Source: SZUA-35 sp965530755 (GTDB lineage: Bacteria > Actinomycetota > Acidimicrobiia > Acidimicrobiales > SZUA-35). From it: 64,000 nt of DNA. Every line of letters starts with the position of its first letter. Position 1 is the first letter of the stretch. The notes under the pieces are model-generated. The model made no database searches and was not told the DNA's origin. It saw only the letters and a program-made list of their open reading frames with translations. Below, in pieces: positions 24,614 through 33,223 of the stretch. Position numbers and translations under genes: made by a program. The stretch lies in contig CBESNA010000007.1 of the NCBI GenBank assembly GCA_965530755.1, positions 55,765 through 119,764 on the forward strand. The letters run 5' to 3'.

Positions 24614-25282
24614 TCAATCGTTGGCCGCCTCGACCGGCAAACCGGCGTGCCGCCACTGGGGGAAGCCGTCCTCGAGTCGTCGAGCCCGACGGCCAACGTT
24701 GGTGAGCCGGCGCACGACCTCGTCAGCATGCACGCAGTACGGACCTCGGCAATAGGCGACGACTTCGATATCGCTGGGCAGCTCGGCGAGGCGCTCCTGA
24801 AGCGAGTCGGGGGGAATGGAACGGGCACCGTCGATGTGACCCGCGTCGTACTCGCTCGACGGTCGCACATCGACCAGGATCACATCGCCGTCGGCCAGGC
24901 GCTGTGCCAGTTCGGATCGTCCGATCTGCTCGAGACTCTCGCGGTCGCCGACGTAGGCGTCGGCCAAGGCATCGAGCTCGGCAAAGTGAGCCGACGCAAC
25001 CTCGCGCAGCGCCGCCCACAGATCACCGACGCGATCAGACGTCAGGCGGTAGTAGATCCGGTTGCCATCTCGGCGTGTTGACACCAAGCCGGCTGTCGCG
25101 AGCGTCCGTAGGTGGAATGAGGTGTTGGCGATGCTCTGGTCGATCTCGGTCGCGAGCTGCTCGACATGGCGCTCGCCCTGTTCGAGAACATCGATCAGCT
25201 CGGCCCGTCGACCGTTGCCCAGCGCCTTGGCGACCTCGGCGAACCCATCGAACAGCTGGTCCTTCGCTTTCCGGTTCCCCAC
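24614..25282 (-). CDS. ArsR-family regulator with rhodanese domain
   Basis: 222 residues, GTG start at 25282 with GAGGAGG six bases upstream. Residues 1-100 form an ArsR winged helix (LGNGRRAELIDVLEQGERHV; NTSFHLRTLATAGLV). Residues about 115-215 are a rhodanese domain with the active-site loop CRGPYC carrying the persulfide Cys, preceded by LVDVRPSSEYDAGHI. This fusion is common and thought to sense sulfur or sulfane compounds. It is divergent from an MFS gene, with a strong promoter and inverted repeat in between, so the transporter is the probable target. Confidence 0.9.
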   Translation of the reverse strand: MGNRKAKDQLFDGFAEVAKALGNGRRAELIDVLEQGERHVEQLATEIDQSIANTSFHLRTLATAGLVSTRRDGNRIYYRLTSDRVGDLWAALREVASAHFAELDALADAYVGDRESLEQIGRSELAQRLADGDVILVDVRPSSEYDAGHIDGARSIPPDSLQERLAELPSDIEVVAYCRGPYCVHADEVVRRLTNVGRRARRLEDGFPQWRHAGLPVEAAND

Positions 25283-25331
25283 ACCACTCCTCCTCTGGTT
25301 TGCTCGAACAACAGCGTATTCAAACGATTAC

Positions 25332-25367
25332 TTGACAAGATAGGAAACGCAGCACTACGTTGTCAAG
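25332..25367 (+). promoter_or_regulatory. MFS-gene promoter within an inverted repeat
   Basis: TTGACA (25332-25337), 18 bases and TACGTT (25356-25361) make a promoter for the MFS gene at 25391. The perfect inverted repeat CTTGACAA (25331-25338) and TTGTCAAG (25360-25367) overlaps both elements. A dimeric repressor contacting both arms would block transcription; the divergent ArsR-rhodanese protein is the obvious candidate. Confidence 0.55.
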
Positions 25368-25390
25368 ACGTTGCCCGAGGAGGCCAACGC

Positions 25391-26656
25391 ATGACGAAGA
25401 CCCCCCGAACCGATAGTCACGTCGTGCGCCTCGGCCTGAAGGAGAACCTCGCACAGTTCTCGCTTCTGGTCGGCGTCAACGCGCTCGTCGGCGGCATGAT
25501 CGGACAGGAGCGAACTGTCCTGCCTCTCTTGGCCGAAGAGGAGTTCGGACTCACCGCATTCACCGCCACCCTCACATTCATCGCCGCCTTCGGGATCGTC
25601 AAAGCGGCAACCAACTTCTTCGCCGGGACCCTGTCGGACCGCTACGGCCGCAAGCCCGTCCTCGTCGCCGGCTGGATCATCGGCATCCCGGTCCCGCTCC
25701 TGCTGATCTGGGCACCAACGTGGGGGTGGGTGATCTTCGCCAATGTGCTGCTTGGGATCAACCAGGGTCTCACCTGGTCCACCACGGTCATCATGAAGAT
25801 CGACCTCGTCGGGCCACAACGACGCGGCTTCGCGATGGGCCTCAACGAAGCCGCCGGCTACGGCGCCGTCGCCGCCACCGCTCTTGCCACCGGTTACATC
25901 GCCGAGCGATCAGGACTTCGCCCCGAGCCGTTCTTCCTCGGTCTCGCCTACGCCGGACTCGGCCTGAGCCTCTCGGTCCTGTTCGTCAAGGAAACCCGCG
26001 ACCACGCCCACCTCGAGGCTGCCAACCACACCACGCAGCACAACCTCCACGATGAACTCACCACCAGGCAGATCTTCACCATCACCAGCTTCAGAGAACG
26101 AGCCCTCTCGGCGGCGTCACAGGCCGGGATGGTGAACAACCTCAACGACGGCCTCGCGTGGGGTCTTTTCCCGATCTTCTTCGCCAACGACGGCCTCTCG
26201 GTCGGTCGCATCGGCATCCTGGCCGCCGTCTACCCCGGCGTCTGGGGTCTCGGGCAGCTCTACACCGGTGGCCTCTCGGACCGCATCGGGCGCAAACCGC
26301 TGATCGCAGGCGGCATGTTGACCCAAGCCGCCGCCATTGCGTGGATGGCAACGGTGTCCGGGTTCTGGCCGTGGGCGATCGGCGCAATGACGCTCGGGGC
26401 CGGTACCGCCATGGTCTACCCAACCCTGCTCGCAACCATCGGCGACGTAGCCCACCCGACATGGCGGGCCCGGTCCGTCGGGATCTACCGGCTGTGGCGT
26501 GATGCCGGATTCGCGGTGGGCGCCCTCATGGCCGGACTGCTTGCCGACCTGATCTCCATCGAGGTGGCGATCTACGCGGTCGCCGCTCTCACCGCAGCAT
26601 CGGGACTCGTCGTCATCGTCCGCATGTACGAGACCCACCCCCCAGAAGCTCGCTGA
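25391..26656 (+). CDS. MFS transporter
   Basis: 421 residues from the ATG at 25391, preceded by GAGGAGG; a longer frame upstream runs through the promoter and is rejected. Twelve membrane helices are discernible. The MFS loop motif occurs as GTLSDRYGRKPVL between helices 2 and 3 and again as GGLSDRIGRKPLI in the second half. Its closest general type is the drug/metabolite exporter group. Divergent pairing with an ArsR-rhodanese regulator suggests efflux of a toxic thiol-reactive or sulfur compound. Substrate not determinable. Confidence 0.88.
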   Translation: MTKTPRTDSHVVRLGLKENLAQFSLLVGVNALVGGMIGQERTVLPLLAEEEFGLTAFTATLTFIAAFGIVKAATNFFAGTLSDRYGRKPVLVAGWIIGIPVPLLLIWAPTWGWVIFANVLLGINQGLTWSTTVIMKIDLVGPQRRGFAMGLNEAAGYGAVAATALATGYIAERSGLRPEPFFLGLAYAGLGLSLSVLFVKETRDHAHLEAANHTTQHNLHDELTTRQIFTITSFRERALSAASQAGMVNNLNDGLAWGLFPIFFANDGLSVGRIGILAAVYPGVWGLGQLYTGGLSDRIGRKPLIAGGMLTQAAAIAWMATVSGFWPWAIGAMTLGAGTAMVYPTLLATIGDVAHPTWRARSVGIYRLWRDAGFAVGALMAGLLADLISIEVAIYAVAALTAASGLVVIVRMYETHPPEAR

Positions 26657-26709
26657 TCATCGCGGGCTCGCCGGGAGACGCGCACCCAGGGCACACTGCC
26701 GGACACACC

Positions 26710-27291
26710 ATGCAAGCATTTCTGATCAGCTCGGGAATCATCTTCGTTGCCGAACTCGGCGACAAGAGCCAACTGATGGCGATGACGTTCGCCGCCCGCT
26801 ATCGAGCGCGAACGATCCTCGCCGCGATCACCGTCGCGACCGCTGTCGTTCACCTCTTCAGCGTCCTCGTCGGCGCAGCCATAGGAGCTGCGCTGCCCAC
26901 TCGTGCGATCTCCATCGCCGCCGGCCTCGCATTTCTCGCCTTCGCAGCCTGGACGCTGCGAGGCGACGAACTCACCGAGGACGAGGCCGCTCGGGCGGGC
27001 CAGAACGAACGATCAGTCTTCTTCACCGTGGGCTTGGCCTTCTTCCTCGCCGAGCTCGGAGACAAGACGATGCTGGCCACCGTCACCCTCGCCGCCGACA
27101 ACGGCTTGGTCGGAACCTGGCTCGGTTCGACCGTCGGCATGGTCGCCGCCGACGCTCTTGCCATCATCGTCGGCCGGCAGCTCGGCGCCCGCATTCCCGA
27201 GAAGGCGATAAGGGTCGGCGCCGCCATCACCTTTGTCGTCTTCGGGATCCTCCTGATCAGCGAAGGACTGGCCCAGCCGACCGGGGGCTGA
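26710..27291 (+). CDS. Gdt1/TMEM165 (UPF0016) cation exporter
   Basis: 193 residues, full length. Two homologous halves each contain the family motif: VAELGDKSQL near residue 14 and LAELGDKTML near 115, flanked by about six membrane helices. Members exchange Mn2+ or Ca2+ for protons; bacterial homologues such as MneA export manganese. It lies 53 bases downstream of the MFS gene on the same strand. No manganese riboswitch (yybP-ykoY type) is visible upstream. Confidence 0.9.
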   Translation: MQAFLISSGIIFVAELGDKSQLMAMTFAARYRARTILAAITVATAVVHLFSVLVGAAIGAALPTRAISIAAGLAFLAFAAWTLRGDELTEDEAARAGQNERSVFFTVGLAFFLAELGDKTMLATVTLAADNGLVGTWLGSTVGMVAADALAIIVGRQLGARIPEKAIRVGAAITFVVFGILLISEGLAQPTGG

Positions 27292-27342
27292 ACACGATTC
27301 TGCCCAACTCCGGAATCCGCACAGCTCGAAGCGAGTTCAGCA

Positions 27343-27386
27343 GGTACCGGGCTATTTCCGTCACCGACGTCGGTTGGCCCGGTACC
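27343..27386 (+). promoter_or_regulatory. long hairpin just upstream of an MFS start
   Basis: GGTACCGGGC (27343-27352) is exactly complementary to GCCCGGTACC (27377-27386); the 24-base loop itself contains the palindrome CCGACGTCGG (27364-27373). The ribosome binding site AGAGGGA begins three bases after the hairpin. There is no T-run, so a simple terminator for the Gdt1 gene is less likely than a 5' leader element or protein-binding dyad for the gene at 27403. Confidence 0.5.
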
Positions 27387-27402
27387 AAAGAGGGACGATT
27401 TC

Positions 27403-28710
27403 ATGACGCCTCACTCTCGACAGCGGTCTGACACGTCTCGCACCGTCGGTCCCGTTGGCAGACTCGAGCCACAGGCTGCGGACGTGAGCTCGGCGGCACG
27501 ACAGACGGCATTGATGCGACTCGCGATCGCAATGGTGCTCACGATGACCACATGGTTTTCCGCCACCGCTGTCCTCGGTCAGCTTCGGGTCCGCTGGGAC
27601 CTCACCGCCTCGACCGGATCGTGGCTCACGATCGCGGTCCAGCTCGGCTTCGTCGCTGGAGCACTCGTGTTGGCGGCAACCAGCCTCTCCGACGTCGTTG
27701 CTCCTCGGACGCTGATTTTCGTCGGCGCACTGGGTGCGTCCGGCGCCAACCTCGGGCTCCTCTTGGCCACCGGCCCGGGCACGGCAATCTCGCTGCGAGC
27801 GGTGACCGGGGCATTTCTCGCTGCCGTCTACCCGCCGGCGATGAAGTCGATCTCCACCTGGTACCGCAAGGACCGCGGGATCGCACTCGGTGTCATGGTC
27901 GGAGCTTTGACGATCGGATCGGCCTCGCCGCATCTCGTGAACTTCGTCGGAACGGTGCCGTGGCAAGCGGTGGTCGTCGTGACCTCCGCCGCAACGCTCG
28001 TCGGTGGCGCCCTTGCGAGGTGGTGGGCGATCGATGGGCCCTACCCGTTTCCTCAGGCACAGTTCGATCCCCGACTCGTGGTCCGCTCGATGTCGCAACG
28101 CGGCGTCCGTCTCGCGACGCTCGGCTACTTCGGGCACATGTGGGAGTTGTATGCCATGTGGGCGTGGATCGGCGTGTTCTACACAGCCCGCTTCGATTCC
28201 ACCCGGATCGGTTCGCTGCTCGCCTTCATCGTGATCGGCGCGGGTGCCGCGGGGTCGGTCGTGGGCGGGCGCATCGGCGACCGCCGAGGAAGATCGACCA
28301 GCACCATCATCGCGATGATCGCATCCGGATCCATGGCCGCGACGATCGGGTTCGTCGGCGACGGCGGCCCGACTGGCGACGTACTCGTCATCGCGATGGG
28401 TTTGATCTGGGGCTTCTGGGTCGTGGCCGACTCGGCCCAGTTCTCGGCCGCCGTCACCGAACACGCTGCTCCGGACACGGTCGGTACCGCCCTCACGGTC
28501 CAACTGGCATCGGGATTCGTGCTCACGGTCGCGACGATCTGGCTCGTCCCTGTGATCGAACGTGCCACGGGTTGGGGTTGGGCGTTCGCACTTCTCGCCC
28601 CGGGACCAATCCTGGGGACCATCGCCATGCAACGCCTTCGGTCGACTCCGATGTATCCATCTGGTCGTGACGGGGATGAGCGCCCGCATGATGATGTTGA
28701 CGGTGCGTGA
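27403..28710 (+). CDS. MFS transporter
   Basis: 435 residues with a polar N-terminal tail of about 35 residues and twelve predicted helices. The A-like motif between helices 2 and 3 is degenerate (ATSLSDVVAPRTL) but the second is clear (GGRIGDRRGRSTST). MKSISTWYRKDRGIALG resembles the helix 4-5 loop of oxalate/formate or NimT-type carriers. The substrate cannot be assigned. Translation uses AGAGGGA, which lies directly after a strong hairpin. No partner gene is evident. Confidence 0.85.
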   Translation: MTPHSRQRSDTSRTVGPVGRLEPQAADVSSAARQTALMRLAIAMVLTMTTWFSATAVLGQLRVRWDLTASTGSWLTIAVQLGFVAGALVLAATSLSDVVAPRTLIFVGALGASGANLGLLLATGPGTAISLRAVTGAFLAAVYPPAMKSISTWYRKDRGIALGVMVGALTIGSASPHLVNFVGTVPWQAVVVVTSAATLVGGALARWWAIDGPYPFPQAQFDPRLVVRSMSQRGVRLATLGYFGHMWELYAMWAWIGVFYTARFDSTRIGSLLAFIVIGAGAAGSVVGGRIGDRRGRSTSTIIAMIASGSMAATIGFVGDGGPTGDVLVIAMGLIWGFWVVADSAQFSAAVTEHAAPDTVGTALTVQLASGFVLTVATIWLVPVIERATGWGWAFALLAPGPILGTIAMQRLRSTPMYPSGRDGDERPHDDVDGA

Positions 28711-28742
28711 TTCCATGACGGCGAGCGCCGAGCGCGACCTGG

Positions 28743-29117
28743 CTAGTCGGTGTCTGCCATGCTCTGCAGTGGCGGGGCCGGGCGGTGCAGCACGGCACCA
28801 GTCGGAAGTACCTCGACGAAATCGCCAACAACGGTGGCAGTGCCGTCGATGAGCAAGCTGAACCCGTCGCCGTCCGGGCGTGGTGGGAACAGAACGGTGA
28901 CCTCCGACTGCACGGCGACGTTCCGACATGCCCGCCGTCCGCCGGCGTCGAATCTCAAGAGCACCCCTTCGGAGGCATCGGCGGCACGATCCTGCATGAC
29001 ATCTGGTGTCAGCGCGATCACGTGGGCCCTCCCTTCGCCGGACGTGGTCAGGAGATATCCGAAGCCCCACCGTCGAACTTCATCACCGAGCTCACTCAAC
29101 GGCACGTTCACACTCAT
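28743..29117 (-). CDS. pyridoxamine 5'-phosphate oxidase-family flavoprotein
   Basis: 124 residues. The split-barrel flavin/F420-binding fold is suggested by GFGYLLTTSGEGRAHVIAL, CRNVAVQSEVTVLFPP and FSLLIDGTATVVGDFVEVLPTGAVLHRP. Small members bind FMN or F420 and reduce varied substrates or handle haem; none of this can be resolved from sequence. It converges on the MFS gene and precedes a Ddn-like F420 reductase on the same strand, 56 bases apart. Confidence 0.78.
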   Translation of the reverse strand: MSVNVPLSELGDEVRRWGFGYLLTTSGEGRAHVIALTPDVMQDRAADASEGVLLRFDAGGRRACRNVAVQSEVTVLFPPRPDGDGFSLLIDGTATVVGDFVEVLPTGAVLHRPAPPLQSMADTD

Positions 29118-29173
29118 GCGCAGGTCCTCATACGGACCATCGTGACAGATCGGCAGACCCGGGCGTAAGCAGC

Positions 29174-29602
29174 TCAGGACACCGGTTCGAGCACCACCAC
29201 CGGGATCTCTCGTTCGGTCTTGGTTTGGTAGTCGGCGTAGTTCTTGTATTTCGCTGTGACGGCCTTCCAGATGGAGGCTCGTTCATCACCAGTTGCGATA
29301 CGGGCCACCATCTTCGAGCTTCCGTCGTTCGTGCGGACGGTGACCGAAGGGTTCTCGCGGAGGTTGAGGAACCAGGCTGGGTGTTTGTCGTTGCCACCGG
29401 CGGACGCGATGATCGCCATGCGATCGCCGTCTTGCCATGGCGTGGTGAGCATCGTGGATCGGGAGGCGCCGCTCTTGCGGCCCGTCGTTGTCAACTCGAG
29501 CACAGGCATCTTGCCGGCGGTCCAGCCGAGCTTTCCACCACTGACGGTCATCATCGTGCGATGGATGCAGTTCATGGTCTTCAGCGCGAGGTCGGATGGC
29601 AT
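29174..29602 (-). CDS. F420H2-dependent Ddn-like nitroreductase family protein
   Basis: 142 residues from the ATG at 29602. The Ddn split-barrel motif is clear: VLELTTTGRKSGASRSTML, IIASAGGNDKHPAWFLNL and NPSVTVR, the pattern that binds deazaflavin F420. Such enzymes reduce quinones or nitroaromatics with F420H2. The presence of this family, together with an LLM oxidoreductase further on, indicates that the host makes F420. It is divergent from the CYP153 gene with about 95 bases between; a shared promoter region is possible. Confidence 0.87.
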   Translation of the reverse strand: MPSDLALKTMNCIHRTMMTVSGGKLGWTAGKMPVLELTTTGRKSGASRSTMLTTPWQDGDRMAIIASAGGNDKHPAWFLNLRENPSVTVRTNDGSSKMVARIATGDERASIWKAVTAKYKNYADYQTKTEREIPVVVLEPVS

Positions 29603-29698
29603 GGGATCTCTCAGACGTTTGGGGTTGTCGCAACGTGATGTCCGGATCGAACGTAGCCGCCGCGTTCGCTCTCCCGGCTTTGCTGGAGCCGAACGGCC

Positions 29699-31033
29699 AT
29701 GGGACCATCGACCATGACCGAAACCACGAACACCCAGATGCCGTGGCGGGGCAACGAGTACCGAAGCCCTGAGCAGGAACAGGCCGAGAACGGGGCACGT
29801 GTCCCCGACGCCGGCGAGCTTGCTCTCGAGGACATCAACCCGCTCAATGCCCATCTCTTCAGCGAGAACCGGTGGCAAGGCCACTTCGAGCGGTTGCGCA
29901 AGGAAGACCCTGTCCACTTCAACGAGATTCCGGCCGCCGGACGCTACTGGTCGATCACGAAGTACGACGACGTCCGCCAGGTCGACGGGGACTGGAAGAC
30001 GTTCTCTTCCGCCAGCGGCATCACTCTCGGCCCGCCCGTCGTCGCCCTGCCTGCGGATGGAACCGCGACGATGACTTCGTTCATCTCGATGGATCCGCCT
30101 CGCCACGGCGAACAACGCAGCACCGTACGATCGGTCGCCGCTCCGAAGAACCTGCGCAACCTCGAGCCGCTCATTCGGGAACGCACGATCTCGGTTCTCG
30201 ACTCCCTGCCAGAGGGCGAGACCTTCGACTGGGTCGACACCGTGTCCATCGAGCTGACCACGATGATGCTCGCGACTCTGTTCGACTTTCCCTTCGAGGA
30301 TCGCCGCAAGCTCACCCGGTGGTCAGACATCGTCTTCGCCATCCCGGAGCCGGGCGGCCTCGTCGAGACCCAGGAACAAAAGCGCGACGAGCTGATCGAG
30401 TGCGTTCACTACTTCGAGAAGCTGTGGGAGCTTCGCCGCGAACATCCAGGCGACGATCTCGTCTCCATGCTCGTGCACGGAGCGGCCACCAAGGACATGC
30501 CGACCATGGCGCACCTTGGCAACCTTCTCTTGCTCATCGTCGGCGGCAATGACACGACCCGCAACACGATGTCCGGCAGCGTGTACGGGCTGAATTCGTT
30601 CCCGGACCAGTACGACAAGCTGATCGCCGACCCGGATCTCGTACCTTCGATGGTGCCCGAGATCATCCGCTGGCAGACGCCGCTCCCCTACATGCGGAGG
30701 ACAGCCAATCACGACACGGAACTCGGCGGCAAGCAGATCCTGAAGAACGACCAACTGCTGATGTGGTACCTGTCCGCCAATCGCGACGAAGACGTGTTCG
30801 ACCACGCCGAAGACATCGACATCGAACGCCACAACGCCGATCGGCACCTTGCGTTCGGCTACGGGATCCATTTCTGCATGGGCAGTCGACTGGCCGAACT
30901 CCAACTACGGATTCTCTGGGAAGAGATCCTCCATCGCTTCGAACGAGTCACTGTCAAAGAGGAACCGAGCCGCACCTTCTCATCCTTCGTGAAGGGTTAC
31001 ACCCACCTGCCGGTCGAAGTCACCCGGAAGTGA
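29699..31033 (+). CDS. cytochrome P450, CYP153 family (alkane/fatty-acid omega-hydroxylase)
   Basis: 444 residues. The I-helix is LIVGGNDTTRNTMSG and the haem ligand Cys is at about 393 in FGYGIHFCMGSRLAELQL. Long stretches, such as MDPPRHGEQR, LEPLIRERT, VSIELTTMMLATLFDFPFED, EIIRWQTPLPYMRRTA and LQLRILWEEILHRFE, correspond to CYP153, soluble terminal alkane hydroxylases. GGAG lies ten bases before this ATG; an ATG at 29714 is an alternative. CYP153 needs a ferredoxin and a ferredoxin reductase, and neither is encoded next to it. It would allow growth on, or modification of, medium-chain alkanes or fatty acids. Confidence 0.92.
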   Translation: MGPSTMTETTNTQMPWRGNEYRSPEQEQAENGARVPDAGELALEDINPLNAHLFSENRWQGHFERLRKEDPVHFNEIPAAGRYWSITKYDDVRQVDGDWKTFSSASGITLGPPVVALPADGTATMTSFISMDPPRHGEQRSTVRSVAAPKNLRNLEPLIRERTISVLDSLPEGETFDWVDTVSIELTTMMLATLFDFPFEDRRKLTRWSDIVFAIPEPGGLVETQEQKRDELIECVHYFEKLWELRREHPGDDLVSMLVHGAATKDMPTMAHLGNLLLLIVGGNDTTRNTMSGSVYGLNSFPDQYDKLIADPDLVPSMVPEIIRWQTPLPYMRRTANHDTELGGKQILKNDQLLMWYLSANRDEDVFDHAEDIDIERHNADRHLAFGYGIHFCMGSRLAELQLRILWEEILHRFERVTVKEEPSRTFSSFVKGYTHLPVEVTRK

Positions 31034-31092
31034 GCTGACCGACCGGACTCTGGAGCGGTTGATCGGAAGCGAGCTGCATCGGAGTTTCGGGC

Positions 31093-31551
31093 TCAGCCGG
31101 GATCGGCGGAGCCAGGGTCGGAGTTGGGTGTCCGCCGGGGCCGTTCGGTCCTGCTGCGTCCGGACAGATAGGTTCTGGCCGTCCCTTCTGTTGCACAGGC
31201 CAACCAGGCGTCGATGATCAATGCTTCGAGCGCACCGTGATCGATCGGGTCGAGCTGGATCAAGACTGCCGGGTACTCGTCGAAGTGAGCGATGGTGAAA
31301 ACGCCATCCTGCCCTTCTTCGAGGACGGCTGCCTTCTCGGCGAGGTCGTCGACCGCAAGTGCCAGGATCGGGCCCTGGGGAGCCGGTTCGTCACCGAAGC
31401 GCTTGATGTCGGCCTTCGAAAACGGCCGTTCCCATGCGAAGCCCTTCTGGTTCACGAACCAGGTTCGTCGCCCATACCGAGTGCCTTCGGTGACGTCGGG
31501 CAGCGCCGTGATCAGATCCCTCACATCGTCGAACGAGGCCACAGAGAACAC
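31093..31551 (-). CDS. MmcQ/YjbR family protein
   Basis: 152 residues. It matches the YjbR fold: FDDVRDLITALPDVTEG, RTWFVNQKGFAWERPF, VFTIAHFDEYPAVLIQLD and ALEALIIDAWLA. The family has a cysteine-free DNA-binding-like fold with unknown function, often annotated as MmcQ. GTG start at 31551. The C-terminal about 25 residues are a polar Arg/Pro extension. It stands alone between the P450 gene and a secreted protein gene. Confidence 0.83.
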   Translation of the reverse strand: MFSVASFDDVRDLITALPDVTEGTRYGRRTWFVNQKGFAWERPFSKADIKRFGDEPAPQGPILALAVDDLAEKAAVLEEGQDGVFTIAHFDEYPAVLIQLDPIDHGALEALIIDAWLACATEGTARTYLSGRSRTERPRRTPNSDPGSADPG

Positions 31552-31632
31552 GCTAGTGCGACGAGCTGGGCCCCCGCCCGGTCGTCGGCAACGACCTGAT
31601 CACCCCAGCGGTAGACCGTCGGACGTCGTGAC

Positions 31633-32262
31633 TCAAGCCGGTATCGAAATGGTCAGTTCGTAGGTGGCATTGCCGCGGGTGCCGCCGATCACCACGATGT
31701 AGTCGCCGCTGGTAAGCAACTCGGTTTCGCTGGCCATGACCTCGGTCTCGATGATCGATCCGGCTGGATCCAGGAGATCGAACACCGCGTTCTCCTCGAG
31801 CGAAGTGATCGTCAACTCGAGGGTCTGCCCCTCCCGGGCTCCGATGCGGTAGACGTCCCGTTCGCCGAGAACGACAGCACCGTCAACGGTCGCCGAGGTT
31901 CCCCCCGCCGCGAACTTGACCTCTTCATCCACACGCACGGTCAAGCCGTCGAAGAAGGAGGGCAGCGGCGCCGGTTCGCCTTCTCGGCCGGCCGGATCGG
32001 CATCAACCGTCTCGGTGCTCGACGTCGCCGGGGCCGTCGTCGCGGTCGTGGTCGTGGCCGGCTCCGTGGTCGTGGTCGTGTCGAGGGTTGGCGCATCGTC
32101 AGGCGGCACCGTGCTGGACGTGGAGGTTGCGTCAGCAGCCACGACCGGGTCATCGCCACCGGTCAGGGTGAAGAAGGCGCCGATGCCGCCGACGAACACG
32201 AGCGCGGCTACCGCCCCGGCAATCGCCGCTGTGCGGTTGCCACCAAGAGTGGAGTGAGCCAT
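31633..32262 (-). CDS. exported protein with Thr-rich linker and PPC-like domain
   Basis: 209 residues. A membrane helix (about 12-32: AAIAGAVAALVFVGGIGAFF) is followed by a Thr/Ala/Pro linker of about 55 residues, then a C-terminal beta-rich domain with VYRIGAREGQTLELTITSL, VFDLLDPAGSII and GDYIVVIGGTRGNATYELTI. That domain resembles bacterial pre-peptidase C-terminal (PPC) modules, which assist extracellular proteins. The linker suggests display outside the cell wall. Function unknown. Confidence 0.75.
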   Translation of the reverse strand: MAHSTLGGNRTAAIAGAVAALVFVGGIGAFFTLTGGDDPVVAADATSTSSTVPPDDAPTLDTTTTTEPATTTTATTAPATSSTETVDADPAGREGEPAPLPSFFDGLTVRVDEEVKFAAGGTSATVDGAVVLGERDVYRIGAREGQTLELTITSLEENAVFDLLDPAGSIIETEVMASETELLTSGDYIVVIGGTRGNATYELTISIPA

Positions 32263-32300
32263 CGTGCCACGCTACTCACAGCAACCGATGCAGTCGCAGG

Positions 32301-33128
32301 TCAGAGGCGGGAGATCGAGAGCTCGAGGGCTCTGACGGCGAGGGCGGTGTCGCCGGCGCCTGGATTACCACTGGCCCGAGCCACGAAGGCCATGAACAGA
32401 TGACCGTCCACGTCTGCCGCAGCCAACGTGAGCCCGATCGTCCCGGTCGGCGAGGTCGCGTCGATGCCAGCAACGACGAGTGACTGGTCGGCGCCAGCGA
32501 CATCGAGGGCCACGACCTCCAGGGAGATTTCCGCAAATTCTCCGTCGAGGTCGACGCAAACGGCCAGGAGCTCCAGGGCGGCGAGGAAGTCAGACGCTGC
32601 GGTCGCGTCACTCGTCGCCGGCATGACGTTGAGCTCGAGCTCGATGCCCGTCTCTCGCTCCTCGAACGACGCCACGAAGTAGGAAGTCTGCTCAGGGGCC
32701 GCCTTCCCGCAGATCTCGTTCTCGACCTGCCGTGGCTCGTCGATTTCGATGTAGTCGATCCAGTCGACCGTCCAGCCAGAGTCGAGGCCGAGCGAAACGA
32801 GGTCATCGCCAGTGAGAACGACTCGAGCCAGCGGTCGGTTCTGCCACGGCGTTTCGTCACCGCTCGGAATCGGATCTGGCTCGACTTCGGGAGCGAGGGT
32901 GGTCGTCGGGTCGTTGGGCTGCACGACCGGGGGGTCCTCCTGCGACGGTTCGGCGCCAACGCTGTTCGTCGTGCTCGACTCGTCGGTCGGCCGCTGACCG
33001 GGCGCGGTTGACTCGACCTCTGTCTCGGTCGGCTCACCGGTTCCGGCCACGACCGTTTCGGGCGATGAGGAACACGCTGCGCCGAGGAGAGCGATGGTCG
33101 CGAACAAGAGGAGGGGACGGCGCCGCAT
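32301..33128 (-). CDS. putative lipoprotein
   Basis: 275 residues from the ATG at 33128, chosen because it gives a good signal peptide (MRRRPLLLFATIALLGAAC) with lipobox LGAAC. A low-complexity Thr/Glu/Pro linker of about 65 residues follows, then a folded domain of about 180 residues with strands such as RVVLTGDDLVSLGL, TSYFVASFEERETGIELEL and GTIGLTLAAADVDGHLFMAF. I do not recognise the domain. It lies just upstream of another exported, Thr-linker protein on the same strand, and the two may act together at the cell surface. Confidence 0.72.
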   Translation of the reverse strand: MRRRPLLLFATIALLGAACSSSPETVVAGTGEPTETEVESTAPGQRPTDESSTTNSVGAEPSQEDPPVVQPNDPTTTLAPEVEPDPIPSGDETPWQNRPLARVVLTGDDLVSLGLDSGWTVDWIDYIEIDEPRQVENEICGKAAPEQTSYFVASFEERETGIELELNVMPATSDATAASDFLAALELLAVCVDLDGEFAEISLEVVALDVAGADQSLVVAGIDATSPTGTIGLTLAAADVDGHLFMAFVARASGNPGAGDTALAVRALELSISRL

Positions 33129-33223
33129 ACATCTACATCGGTCGTTCGATGCCATCGCTTGACAACGACAGGAGGGCACCCTCGTCGATGCCGAGCACAT
33201 GCTGACGAGCTACTTTGCTGAGC

